Shown here piece by piece: positions 53,055 through 61,324 of a stretch of DNA of 64,000 nt. The notes beneath the pieces were generated by a model, which saw only the letters and a list, made by a program, of their open reading frames with translations, was not told the origin of the DNA and searched no databases. The DNA comes from Caldalkalibacillus uzonensis. GTDB lineage: Bacteria > Bacillota > Bacilli > Caldalkalibacillales > Caldalkalibacillaceae. Positions within the stretch are counted from its first letter, which is position 1. Every line of letters begins with the position of its first letter. Both the position numbers and the translations under genes were made by a program. The DNA lies in the NCBI RefSeq assembly GCF_030814135.1, contig NZ_JAUSUQ010000001.1, positions 493,243-557,242 on the forward strand, in the 5' to 3' direction.

Positions 53055-54630
53055 AGTACTTGTCAGCGACCCCGTCAGTGAAGAGGGGTTAAACATTTTA
53101 AAAGAAGCACCTCAAGTGCAAGTGGATATACAAACAGGCCTGAATGAACAGGAGCTGGCCGGCATCATCGGTCAATATGACGCCTTGATTGTACGCAGCG
53201 GGACCCAGGTCACAGCCAGCATTATTGAGCGGGCCGACCGTTTGAAAGTGATTGGCCGGGCTGGCGTCGGGGTGGACAACATTGACCTCCCTTCTGCTAC
53301 GGCCAAGGGAATCATGGTGGTCAATGCTCCCGATGGCAATACCATTTCTACCGCAGAGCACACCTTTTCCATGCTCATGGCCCTGGCCCGCCGCATTCCC
53401 CAGGCTTATCTCAAGTTAAAACAACATGTCTGGGACCGCAAATCCTTTGTGGGGGTGGAGCTGAATAAGAAAACCCTGGGCATTATTGGCCTGGGACGCA
53501 TTGGTACGGAAGTGGCCAAACGGGCCAAGGCATTTAACATGACAGTGATGGCTTATGATCCCTACCTGACCCCCGAGAAGGCCGAGAAGCTGGGCATTCA
53601 GTACGGACAGTTGACAGATGTGCTGGCCACAGCTGACTTCATCACGGTTCATACCCCGCTCTTAAAAGAAACGCGGCATATGATCAGCCATGATCAGTTC
53701 AGACAAATGAAAGACGGCGTTTATATATTAAATTGTGCCCGGGGGGGCATTATTGACGAAGACGCCCTCTATGAAGCCATCACTAACGGTAAAGTGGCCG
53801 GTGCAGCATTGGATGTGTTTGAGGAAGAACCGGCCACCCATCACCGCCTGCTGGAACTGGATCAGGTGATTGCCACACCTCATTTGGGGGCCAGTACCGA
53901 AGAAGCTCAGAAAAACGTGGCCATCGATGTTTGCCACGAAGTGTTAAATGCCCTTGAGGGCCAGCCTGTTAAAAATGCCGTCAATCTGCCCTCTATTCCG
54001 GCTCATGTGCTTAAGAAAGTAGAGCCTTACTTCCTGCTTAGCGAACGATTAGGCTCGTTTGTAGCCCAGGCGGCTGTGGGTGCGATCAAGGAGATTCAGA
54101 TCTCCTATGCCGGTGAGTTGACTGAGCTGGATGTCAGTCCGTTAACCCGCAACGTCATTAAAGGGGTACTCTCCTACCACCTTGGCTTGCAGGTCAATGA
54201 CGTGAATGCACCATACCTGGCCAAACAGCGGGAGGTTAAAATCAATGAGCAAAAAACCTCCTCCAGCGGCGGTTTTACCAATGTGCTGGAAGTCAAACTG
54301 GTCACCACCCAGGAAACGAAGCGCGTAGCAGGAACCTTATTAAATGGCTATGGCCCGCGCATTGTCAAAGTAGATCAGTATTCTATCGATGTGGAGCCCA
54401 AAGGCCATCTTGTGTATATCCGGCACTATGACCGCCCCGGTGTCATTGGCCGGGTAGGCACCCTGCTTGGCAGCCATGATGTCAATATTGCCACCATGCA
54501 AGTGGGACGGTCCGATGTGGGCGGCGACGCCATTATGATACTCACGGTGGACAAACAGGTCTCCAAAGACGTGCTTGATCAGTTAAGCGACTTGCCAGAA
54601 ATCAAGTCCGTCATCGAAGTGGATCTCTAA
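53044..54630 (+). CDS. serA: D-3-phosphoglycerate dehydrogenase
   Basis: A 528-residue enzyme that oxidises 3-phosphoglycerate, the first step of serine synthesis. The substrate and Rossmann region shows GRAGVGVDNIDLPSATAKGI (20 residues), LGIIGLGRIGTEVAKRAKAF (20 residues), NCARGGIIDEDALYEAI and the catalytic His in TPHLGASTEEAQ. An intervening domain (about 315-455) and a C-terminal ACT domain (about 455-528, IRHYDRPGVIGRVGTLL) follow; the latter can sense serine. The ATG at 53044 overlaps the upstream gene and is preceded by GAGGAGG. Confidence 0.96.
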   Translation: MTYKVLVSDPVSEEGLNILKEAPQVQVDIQTGLNEQELAGIIGQYDALIVRSGTQVTASIIERADRLKVIGRAGVGVDNIDLPSATAKGIMVVNAPDGNTISTAEHTFSMLMALARRIPQAYLKLKQHVWDRKSFVGVELNKKTLGIIGLGRIGTEVAKRAKAFNMTVMAYDPYLTPEKAEKLGIQYGQLTDVLATADFITVHTPLLKETRHMISHDQFRQMKDGVYILNCARGGIIDEDALYEAITNGKVAGAALDVFEEEPATHHRLLELDQVIATPHLGASTEEAQKNVAIDVCHEVLNALEGQPVKNAVNLPSIPAHVLKKVEPYFLLSERLGSFVAQAAVGAIKEIQISYAGELTELDVSPLTRNVIKGVLSYHLGLQVNDVNAPYLAKQREVKINEQKTSSSGGFTNVLEVKLVTTQETKRVAGTLLNGYGPRIVKVDQYSIDVEPKGHLVYIRHYDRPGVIGRVGTLLGSHDVNIATMQVGRSDVGGDAIMILTVDKQVSKDVLDQLSDLPEIKSVIEVDL

Positions 54631-54664
54631 ACCATACACATATGAAATCCCTTTCCACAATGAA

Positions 54665-54716
54665 AAGCCCTCCCCTTGCCCAAAATTACTGGACACAAAA
54701 GGGGGAGGGCTTATTT
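54665..54716 (+). terminator. Terminator of the serA operon
   Basis: AAGCCCTCCCC and GGGGAGGGCTT form an eleven-base stem followed by ATTTAA, 35 bases after the serA stop. Confidence 0.8.
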
Positions 54717-54785
54717 AAGCTCTATGAACGGATCACATTCCAATCTCTATGGCTTGAACGCACCTGCTATGCTTAAACTCTGTGT

Positions 54786-55421
54786 TTAAATGATGTTTTC
54801 CTGTTTCACCAGCTGTACAAAATGATATAAAATTCTGGCTGTCATGCCCCAAATCACATAGCCATGATATTGATAAAAATACTCTGGAATATAACTTTGG
54901 CGCCATTTATAATTTTTTCCGTTTTCGATTAACTCATAGGGAAAGTCCTCTGGCGGCTCCAGCTTAACTGTCACATCGTACCGCTCAGGTTGTGTTTGCA
55001 GAAAATAAGCGAGCGGAACTGAAAAAACTTCTTCCACCTCATTTGAATCAGGGGACAGGACAGCCCGATCATCAATTTTCCCCACGAACGGATAGATGTG
55101 GCTGTGATAATGAGTAACAAGCACATCCAATGGAGCCAAAATATCCACGTGTTCCCTGTTGATCCCCAGTTCTTCACACGTTTCACGCAGGGCTGTTTGG
55201 CACGGGTCAGCGTCCTCTTTCTCCACTCGCCCTCCTGGAAAACAAATATCTCCCGGCTGGCTCTTTAGATGCGCGGCCCGTTTTTCAAATAAAATGTGCC
55301 ATGCTTCCTTCCTGTACAGCAGGGGAACCAGCACGGCAGCCTTGACGGCCTGTTCATGGCCTAAAACTTGAACCTGTCGCTCTCTTAATTGTCTAAACCT
55401 GTCCAACATTTCCTTGTGCAA
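54786..55421 (-). CDS. Nudix hydrolase, CoA pyrophosphatase type
   Basis: About 211 residues. The Nudix box GGRVEKEDADPCQTALRETCEELG (in part: DPCQTALRETCEELG) sits at about 63-86, and the preceding LKSQPGDICFPGG is the extra UPF0035 motif of CoA pyrophosphatases (YeaB/NudL). The C-terminal EYFYQYHGYVIWGMTARILY (20 residues) is also typical. It cleaves CoA to 4'-phosphopantetheine and adenosine 3',5'-bisphosphate (family knowledge). The TTG at 55421, eight bases behind AAAGGAG, is the probable start; ATG at 55409 is possible. Confidence 0.9.
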   Translation of the reverse strand: MHKEMLDRFRQLRERQVQVLGHEQAVKAAVLVPLLYRKEAWHILFEKRAAHLKSQPGDICFPGGRVEKEDADPCQTALRETCEELGINREHVDILAPLDVLVTHYHSHIYPFVGKIDDRAVLSPDSNEVEEVFSVPLAYFLQTQPERYDVTVKLEPPEDFPYELIENGKNYKWRQSYIPEYFYQYHGYVIWGMTARILYHFVQLVKQENII

Positions 55422-55437
55422 ACCATACAACTCCTTT

Positions 55438-55659
55438 TTACCGGAAAAAACGTCCTGCTATAGAGAGTAATACAGAGAGGATAATACTAATAACGAGCAT
55501 TGTGACAATGGGAAAGTAAAAACGCACGTTTTCTTTCTCAACCACGATGTCTCCGGGCAAGCGTCCTAATGGCAACAGACGCCCAAACAGTTGCCAAAAT
55601 AAACCGATGCCGATTAGTATGACTCCCCCGATGATCAGCCACTTGGCGATCTCGTTCAT
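55438..55659 (-). CDS. DUF2905 small membrane protein
   Basis: A 73-residue protein with two transmembrane helices (about 6-25 and 49-68) flanking GRLLPLGRLPGDIVVEKENV (20 residues), the signature of DUF2905. Function is unknown. It precedes the Nudix gene by 16 bases, so they are probably cotranscribed. AAAGGAGTTGCTGTATC precedes the ATG. Confidence 0.9.
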   Translation of the reverse strand: MNEIAKWLIIGGVILIGIGLFWQLFGRLLPLGRLPGDIVVEKENVRFYFPIVTMLVISIILSVLLSIAGRFFR

Positions 55660-55736
55660 GATACAGCAACTCCTTTCTTCAACGTGTTTGTTTTTTTATG
55701 GTCTAAAATTTGTCAGATAAGGAGGACACCAGACAG

Positions 55737-56261
55737 GTGAGCATTTTTGGCAAGCAGTGCTTCTTCATATGTCTCCTGTGTTTAGTATGGCTTTTTTTAC
55801 CTGTTCTAGAGCATCACGCAGAAGAAAATCCTCTCCTGGAGGAATATGAAGGGGTTTATCTTGAAATCATTAAAAAGCGTAATGTCTTGAATGTTTATTT
55901 AAATAATCATATCATTTTCAGTTTCAAAGTAGCAACCGGACGGACAACGGCAACGACGCCGACAGGGGTTTATCAGATCGTGACCAAAGTGAAAAATCCA
56001 TGGTATTTGCCTAAAAACATTGCCGGCGGTGCTCCAGAAAATCCCTTGGGAACAAGATGGATGGGGCTTAACGTAGGGCAGACATTCGGATATAAATACG
56101 GCATTCATGGAACCAATAATCCCTCCTCCATTGGCAGACATATCAGCTCCGGGTGTATCCGTATGCACAATGAAGATGTGGAATGGCTGTACGAACACAT
56201 CCCCCTGGGGACGTTTGTGATTATCAAAGAAGACGAAGAAAACGATCCTTCTCCGCCTTGA
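55737..56261 (+). CDS. L,D-transpeptidase (YkuD domain)
   Basis: A 174-residue protein with an N-terminal signal or membrane segment (about 5-22, KQCFFICLLCLVWLFLPVL) and one YkuD domain (about 40-165). The active site HGTNNPSSIGRHISSGCIRM (20 residues; His, Ser, Cys) is complete. Such enzymes make 3-3 peptidoglycan crosslinks or attach proteins outside the membrane. The GTG at 55737, 11 bases after AAGGAGG, was chosen over an upstream TTG that precedes the ribosome binding site. It is short of any LysM or proline-rich domain. Confidence 0.92.
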   Translation: MSIFGKQCFFICLLCLVWLFLPVLEHHAEENPLLEEYEGVYLEIIKKRNVLNVYLNNHIIFSFKVATGRTTATTPTGVYQIVTKVKNPWYLPKNIAGGAPENPLGTRWMGLNVGQTFGYKYGIHGTNNPSSIGRHISSGCIRMHNEDVEWLYEHIPLGTFVIIKEDEENDPSPP

Positions 56262-56299
56262 ATCTGACAAGTAAAAGCGCTAAGCAAAAACAAGATATC

Positions 56300-57331
56300 T
56301 TAAAATGGTGTCCACCGCAACTTGCGTGCCTCTTGATAACGTGCGGCCACATCCGGCCAGTTAACCACATTCCACCATTGGTCGACGTACTTGCCGCGAT
56401 TGTTCTTGTATTGCAGATAGTAAGCATGCTCCCATACGTCCAGCACAAGCAGCGGAATCACGTCCCATTGGGCAAAATGCTGATGCTTCTCAGCCGCTAA
56501 AATTTCCAAACGGTGGGAGCGCGGTGACCACACCAACAGCGCCCATCCAACTCCTTCCACTTCTTTGGCCGCTTCGCTAAAGTGTTTTTTAAACTGGCGG
56601 AAACCGCCGAAATCCTGCCTGATTTGCCTGGCCAATTCTCCGCTTGGCTCACCTCCTCCCTGGGGAGACATGTTGTTCCAAAAAATGGTATGCAGATAAT
56701 GGCCAGATCCGTGAAAAGCAGCTTCCCGCTCCCAATGACGAATCAGCTCAAAATTGCCGGTTCGCCGGGCTTCCGCCATTTTTTTCTCAGCCCGGTTTAG
56801 ACCGTCTACATAACTTTGATGGTGTTTCTGGTGATGCAAGCGCATGATTTCTTCGTCAATGTAAGGTTCCAGTGCATTGTAGGCATAAGGCAGGGGAGGC
56901 AGCCGGTGACCTCCTATCGGAACTGGCCGTTCGCCACCCGTTTGAGTTGTCTGCTGTTCACGGCCTAAAGCAGCAGCACTTTCATCTTTCCATGGTGAAT
57001 CTTCTCTTAAATGCACCTGGGCTTTAGCCTTTTCCGCCACACTGGAAGTGGACAGACCCCACATTCTTTTCGAGGACTCATATAAGTGCTGGGCCCGTTG
57101 ATATAAGCTAAACATGTAATCCCGGTTATGGCCTTTGTCCACCGACAATTGAGCCTGTTTGATCTCGTGGATCAGCTCCCCTATGGCCTGGCCGGGATCA
57201 TCTTGACTGTAACGGAACGGGGCTTTCTCCTCGTCAGAGGTATATGACTGTATGACATGTTGGACATGTTCCGACCACTCCAGCAGTTCCCGCAAATAAT
57301 CATTGAAAACATCGTGTTCAATGTACGCCAT
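56300..57331 (-). CDS. sodF: Fe/Mn superoxide dismutase with N-terminal extension (SodF type)
   Basis: A 343-residue protein. Residues 1 to about 145 are a helical acidic extension without known domain. The Fe/Mn-SOD fold follows: LPPLPYAYNALEPYIDEEIM (20 residues), MRLHHQKHHQSYVDGLNRAE (His ligand), FHGSGHYLHTIFWNNMSPQG (His ligand) and LDVWEHAYYLQYKNNRGKY (Asp, His ligands). The extension resembles SodF of B. subtilis (about 280 residues) but is longer. There is no signal peptide. ATG 57331 follows AGGAGGGTGTTT. Iron or manganese use cannot be told. Confidence 0.9.
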   Translation of the reverse strand: MAYIEHDVFNDYLRELLEWSEHVQHVIQSYTSDEEKAPFRYSQDDPGQAIGELIHEIKQAQLSVDKGHNRDYMFSLYQRAQHLYESSKRMWGLSTSSVAEKAKAQVHLREDSPWKDESAAALGREQQTTQTGGERPVPIGGHRLPPLPYAYNALEPYIDEEIMRLHHQKHHQSYVDGLNRAEKKMAEARRTGNFELIRHWEREAAFHGSGHYLHTIFWNNMSPQGGGEPSGELARQIRQDFGGFRQFKKHFSEAAKEVEGVGWALLVWSPRSHRLEILAAEKHQHFAQWDVIPLLVLDVWEHAYYLQYKNNRGKYVDQWWNVVNWPDVAARYQEARKLRWTPF

Positions 57332-57437
57332 AAACACCCTCCTAAGCAAAATCATCACTTCCATGATATGTGTCCCGCTCTAAGGAGGTGTTTGGGCACC
57401 TTTACTTACCTGCTTTTTTATTGGCCTGCCTACTTTA

Positions 57438-58529
57438 CTATTCCCACTTAAAGACCCAGGCACTCACGGCAAAGCTGCCCACAAACCACATCAGCAGCAT
57501 CACGGTTGACCACCACAATTCCCCGATCCCGTAACCCAAGTTCATCACCTGTCTTAGGGCATCTGACAGGTGGGCAATGGGGATGGCATAAACCACCGGC
57601 TGCAAAAATTCCGGCATATTGGTAATCGGAAAGAAAATGCCGCCCAAAAAGAACATGGGAAAAGACAAAAATCCGGCAATAGGCGCCGCATGTTCAGGGG
57701 TTTTGGACAACCCTGCGATAATAAAGCCAATAGACATGAACACCAAAGTCCCCAACATAATATAAAACAGAAGCACCAGCCAACTGCCGCTCATTTGGGC
57801 ACCCAACAGATAAATGCCAACCAACAGTACCAACAAGGCCTGTGTACCGTTCAAAGTCATACGGGCCGTAATCTGGGCAGCAATAAATGCGGCAGATGAC
57901 ACTCCTGCAATTTTAAAGCGGCGCAGAATATGCCTTTCCCGCCATGATGCAATCTGGGCCGCCACACCGTTCATATTGCTGGATAGAATCATCAAGGCCA
58001 CAATCCCAGGGACCAGAAAATCGAGATAGGTCAGTTCGGCCGAACGAAGTCCCCGTTTCTCATAGGTGACAATTTCTTCAAAGTGAACTAATTGCTTGTT
58101 TTGCTGGTCCAGGACCTGATCGATCAGGGCAAAACCTAACTCTGCCAAGCTTTGATCCACTTCATCATAATAGATCTTCAACGGTTCCGCGTTACCCCTT
58201 TGCTCTATACCCTGCCCGTATCCTGGGGGGACAACAATGACAAAAGACAGCTCTCCTTTTTCCAGTGCTCGATTGGCTTCTTCAACATCAACCCATTCTT
58301 CTAACCGGAGTGCATCCAAAGCCCTAAAATGCTCCTCCAGCAACAACGAGTAGGAGCTCTCATCCTGATCGATCCAGGCCGCTTTCAGCGTTGTTGTTCC
58401 TCCTCCGCCCAAAAAAAGCCCCAGTGTGATCATCAAAAACAGTGGAAAAAATGTGGTCCAAAAAATGACTGTTTTGTTCCGGGCAAACAACTTCAACTGG
58501 GCCAGTGTTAATTGCCAATAACCTCTCAT
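57438..58529 (-). CDS. ABC-2 type transporter permease
   Basis: A 363-residue membrane protein with one N-terminal helix (about 20-40), a large outside loop (about 45-165) and five C-terminal helices (about 170-360). This is the NatB/YhaP-like or ABC2_membrane_3 layout: DFLVPGIVALMILSSNMNGV (20 residues), RRFKIAGVSSAAFIAAQITA (20 residues), and IAGFLSFPMFFLGGIFFPIT (20 residues). Its start overlaps the ATPase stop by 4 nt. Substrate unknown; such exporters often handle drugs or lipids. Confidence 0.9.
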   Translation of the reverse strand: MRGYWQLTLAQLKLFARNKTVIFWTTFFPLFLMITLGLFLGGGGTTTLKAAWIDQDESSYSLLLEEHFRALDALRLEEWVDVEEANRALEKGELSFVIVVPPGYGQGIEQRGNAEPLKIYYDEVDQSLAELGFALIDQVLDQQNKQLVHFEEIVTYEKRGLRSAELTYLDFLVPGIVALMILSSNMNGVAAQIASWRERHILRRFKIAGVSSAAFIAAQITARMTLNGTQALLVLLVGIYLLGAQMSGSWLVLLFYIMLGTLVFMSIGFIIAGLSKTPEHAAPIAGFLSFPMFFLGGIFFPITNMPEFLQPVVYAIPIAHLSDALRQVMNLGYGIGELWWSTVMLLMWFVGSFAVSAWVFKWE

Positions 58530-59440
58530 TCCTCTCGCAAACTCCTCCCGGTTAAATGTAGAAAAACATCCTCCAATGTCGCCTGACGGGTCTCTAAATT
58601 GATCAGCGTCTGGCCCCTAGCATCAGCCCAGCGGATTAAGTCGGTTAACGTGTCCTGCAAGCGGGTGGTATATAATATTATCTGGTCATTCACCGTTGAG
58701 ACTGCTGTCACACCCCTGAGTCCGGAAAGATCTTCCTGATGTCGGGGACACGTAAATTGAACAGCACTCTCCATTTCCAAGGAGGAAATCAAGGCACCAG
58801 GTGTGCCCAAAGCTTTGACTTGCCCCCTGTCCATAATCGCCAAGCGGTCACATAAGACATGGGCTTCCTCCATATAATGGGTGGTCAGTATAATGGTTTT
58901 ACCTGCTGCTTTGAGAGCTAAAATAATATCCCACAAAGAGCGGCGGTTTTGGGGATCCAGCCCGGTTGTTGGCTCGTCCAGAAAGACCACCAGAGGATCA
59001 TGAATCAAAGCAATGCCGATGGCCAGGCGCTGTTTTTGTCCCCCTGATAATGTTTTGACCAGGCTGTGGCGCTTTTCCTCCAGATTTAATTGCTTCAAAT
59101 TAGTATCCACTGGTAACCGCTGTGGATAAAAACTGGCGTAGAGAGTGAGGATCTCCTCCACCTTCAGCAAATCAAACAAGGACGTGGATTGCAGTTGAAC
59201 ACCAATCAGAGACCGGACACGTCCCGGGTCCTTCTGAACTGAAATCCCTTTAATCAACACCTCTCCTTCGTCAGGTTCCCGCAATCCTTCCATCATTTCC
59301 AAGGTTGTTGTCTTGCCTGCACCGTTAGGTCCCAATAAGCCAAATATTTCCCCCTTTTTAACGTCAAAGCTGACTTTTTTAACTGCCTGCAGCTCACCGT
59401 AAGCTTTTGACAGGTTAAAGACACGGATCATATCTTCCAT
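58526..59440 (-). CDS. ABC transporter ATP-binding protein
   Basis: A 304-residue ATPase with Walker A LLGPNGAGKTTTLEMMEGL (19 residues), signature LSGGQKQRLAIGIAL, Walker B LVVFLDEPTTGLDPQNRRSL (20 residues) and H-loop ILTTHYMEEAHVL. After about residue 220 a C-terminal domain typical of exporter ATPases follows. It powers the permease encoded by the overlapping gene. It starts at an ATG behind GGATGGTAAACA; ATG 59431 is possible. An unusual hairpin lies in its leader. Confidence 0.93.
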   Translation of the reverse strand: MEDMIRVFNLSKAYGELQAVKKVSFDVKKGEIFGLLGPNGAGKTTTLEMMEGLREPDEGEVLIKGISVQKDPGRVRSLIGVQLQSTSLFDLLKVEEILTLYASFYPQRLPVDTNLKQLNLEEKRHSLVKTLSGGQKQRLAIGIALIHDPLVVFLDEPTTGLDPQNRRSLWDIILALKAAGKTIILTTHYMEEAHVLCDRLAIMDRGQVKALGTPGALISSLEMESAVQFTCPRHQEDLSGLRGVTAVSTVNDQIILYTTRLQDTLTDLIRWADARGQTLINLETRQATLEDVFLHLTGRSLREE

Positions 59441-59469
59441 TGTTTACCATCCTATACCATCATAATAAA

Positions 59470-59492
59470 GGCTCTTGTCTTGCACAAGAGCC
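59470..59492. promoter_or_regulatory. Perfect hairpin in the leader of the ABC operon
   Basis: GGCTCTTGT and ACAAGAGCC form a nine-base perfect stem with a five-base loop. On the minus strand it is followed by TTTATTAT, so it could act as a weak attenuator, and it lies about 30 bases upstream of the ATPase start. No long T-run is present. Confidence 0.5.
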
Positions 59493-59620
59493 TGCCTGTT
59501 CTCAATTATACAGCGTTTTAGATAACCGTTCCACCTTTGTTGCTTTGGGCTACTTTTATCTCATGTAAATTCCATGCATTGATAAGCTACGTTTTTAAGC
59601 TTTTTTGCAAATCACTACTT

Positions 59621-59652
59621 ATGCAAACGCTTTTCTTGTGTTAATTTATAAT
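59621..59652 (+). promoter_or_regulatory. cre-like site and -10 box of gntK
   Basis: ATGCAAACGCTTTTC (59621-59635) matches the catabolite-responsive element WTGNAANCGNWNNCW except for one base. It lies 11 bases upstream of a perfect TATAAT (59647-59652), a position where CcpA would repress initiation. The rest of the ~300-base gap between 59440 and 59747 shows only AT-rich sequence and the hairpin listed above. Confidence 0.5.
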
Positions 59653-59747
59653 TCAAAGAAAAATTTTCAAAAGATATTTTTAAATAAATTGGTCCATAAG
59701 AGAAGCCATCTCCATTAAGAAAGCTGATTGAAAGGATGGAAAACAAC

Positions 59748-61292
59748 ATGAGTCAAACCGGCTGGATCGGACTTGATATCGGCACAACAGGCACTAAAGC
59801 GGTGCTGTTCTCCCAACAAGGTGAAGTCTTGGCTGAAAGTGAACGTACTTATCCATTGCATCACCCGTATCCAGGCTGGGCTGAACAGGATCCGGAGCAA
59901 ATCGAACAAGCTGCCCGGGAGGTACTGAAGGGTATTGTCAGCCACTGTTCCGAGGAAGGCAGAAAGGTACAGGGCGTTGGCCTCTCCTCCGCCATGCACA
60001 GCTTGATCTGCGTGGACCGCCTTGGCCAGCCCCTCTCACCGTCCATTACCTGGGCTGATGGACGCAGCCTGGAGCAAGCGATCCGCTTAAAACAGGCCCA
60101 TGAGGAACTTTATCTGAAAACGGGCACGCCTCATCATCCCATGTCACCTTTGGCCAAATTGATGTGGATGAGAGACAACCGCTACCCTGCTTATCAGCAA
60201 GCAAATGCATTTATCTCCATTAAGGAATATATCCTATTCAAATGGTTTGGCGTTTCTGTGGTGGATTACGCTATCGCTTCTGCCACAGGATTATTCAATA
60301 TACACAAGCTGAATTGGGAAGAAGAGGCACTGGAGTTGGCCGGCATCTCCATCGAGCAACTTTCTCAAGCTGTCCCGCCTACCTGTGTATTGCAAGGCTT
60401 GAAAGATCCAGTTGCCCGGGATACAGGGCTTCCGGCGGATACCCCCTTTGTCATTGGGGCCAGTGACGGCCCGCTGGCCAACCTTGGGATTGGCGCCATT
60501 GATTCAGGAGAGGTGGCTGTCACAATAGGAACAAGCGGGGCGATACGCCAGCTGACACCTGCTCCCCATTTAGATAAGAAACAGGAAGTGTTTTGTTATG
60601 CCTTTACAGACGGGTGGTGGGTTATGGGGGGAGCAACGAACAACGGGGGCATCGTGTTGCGCTGGTTAAAAGACATGTTTCAAGGGGACAATCATCTTGG
60701 AGAAACAACGGCTTATGAAGAGCTTCTTGAAGCAGCCCGGCATGCTCCTCCTGGTGCCAATGGCCTGCTTTTTCTTCCTTTTATCAATGGAGAGCGGGCT
60801 CCCTATTGGGACGCTAATGCCCGAGGCACTTTCGTAGGACTGACGGGCGCTCACCAAAAAGAGGAAATAATCCGGGCCGCATTGGAAGGAGTTATTTTTA
60901 ACCTGTATAGCGTAGCCCAGTCCCTGCAAAGATTGGGTGTCGGCCAGGAGACCATACTGGCCAGCGGAGGATTTGCCCGCTCACCCCTTTGGCTGCAGCT
61001 TCTGGCTGATATTTTTGGTGTCCAAGTGAAGGTACCCAAAAGTTATCAAAGCTCAGCTTGGGGGGCTGCCTGGATGGCCGCTTTTGCTTTGGGAGAGGTG
61101 GACACTCTGGAGAATATTAAACAGTCGGTCCAAATTGTCCAAACCTTTGATCCTGATATGGTCAACCATCAACATTACCAAACCCTGTACACCATTTACC
61201 GCCACGCCTATCCTGCCCTAAAAGGGGTATTTGACCAGCTTTCCGCCTATCAGCGTCAAGCAGGTAAAAATGGAAATGGCCTCATCCCCTAA
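59748..61292 (+). CDS. gntK: Gluconokinase (FGGY family)
   Basis: A 514-residue FGGY-family sugar kinase that phosphorylates D-gluconate to 6-phosphogluconate. It begins with GWIGLDIGTTGTKAVLFSQQ (20 residues), has SSAMHSLICVDRLGQPLSPSI-type sequence (in part: SSAMHSLICVDRLGQPLS), TWADGRS, GTPHHPMSPLAKLMWM and the ADP-binding ILASGGFARSPLWLQLLADI (20 residues). TGTPhHPMSPLaKLMWM fits GntK more than xylulokinase. ATG 59748 follows AAAGGATGG; an ATG four codons earlier is possible. The usual partners gntR, gntP and gntZ are not in the window. Confidence 0.88.
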   Translation: MSQTGWIGLDIGTTGTKAVLFSQQGEVLAESERTYPLHHPYPGWAEQDPEQIEQAAREVLKGIVSHCSEEGRKVQGVGLSSAMHSLICVDRLGQPLSPSITWADGRSLEQAIRLKQAHEELYLKTGTPHHPMSPLAKLMWMRDNRYPAYQQANAFISIKEYILFKWFGVSVVDYAIASATGLFNIHKLNWEEEALELAGISIEQLSQAVPPTCVLQGLKDPVARDTGLPADTPFVIGASDGPLANLGIGAIDSGEVAVTIGTSGAIRQLTPAPHLDKKQEVFCYAFTDGWWVMGGATNNGGIVLRWLKDMFQGDNHLGETTAYEELLEAARHAPPGANGLLFLPFINGERAPYWDANARGTFVGLTGAHQKEEIIRAALEGVIFNLYSVAQSLQRLGVGQETILASGGFARSPLWLQLLADIFGVQVKVPKSYQSSAWGAAWMAAFALGEVDTLENIKQSVQIVQTFDPDMVNHQHYQTLYTIYRHAYPALKGVFDQLSAYQRQAGKNGNGLIP

Positions 61293-61324
61293 CTGAACAG
61301 GAACGAGGCCTGTCGTTGGTTATT

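Noticed and set aside
61277..61312. Hairpin GGCCTC/GAGGCC as terminator between gntK and the ATPase gene
   Set aside because: The loop is long and the T-run after it on either strand is broken, so it was not listed as a terminator.
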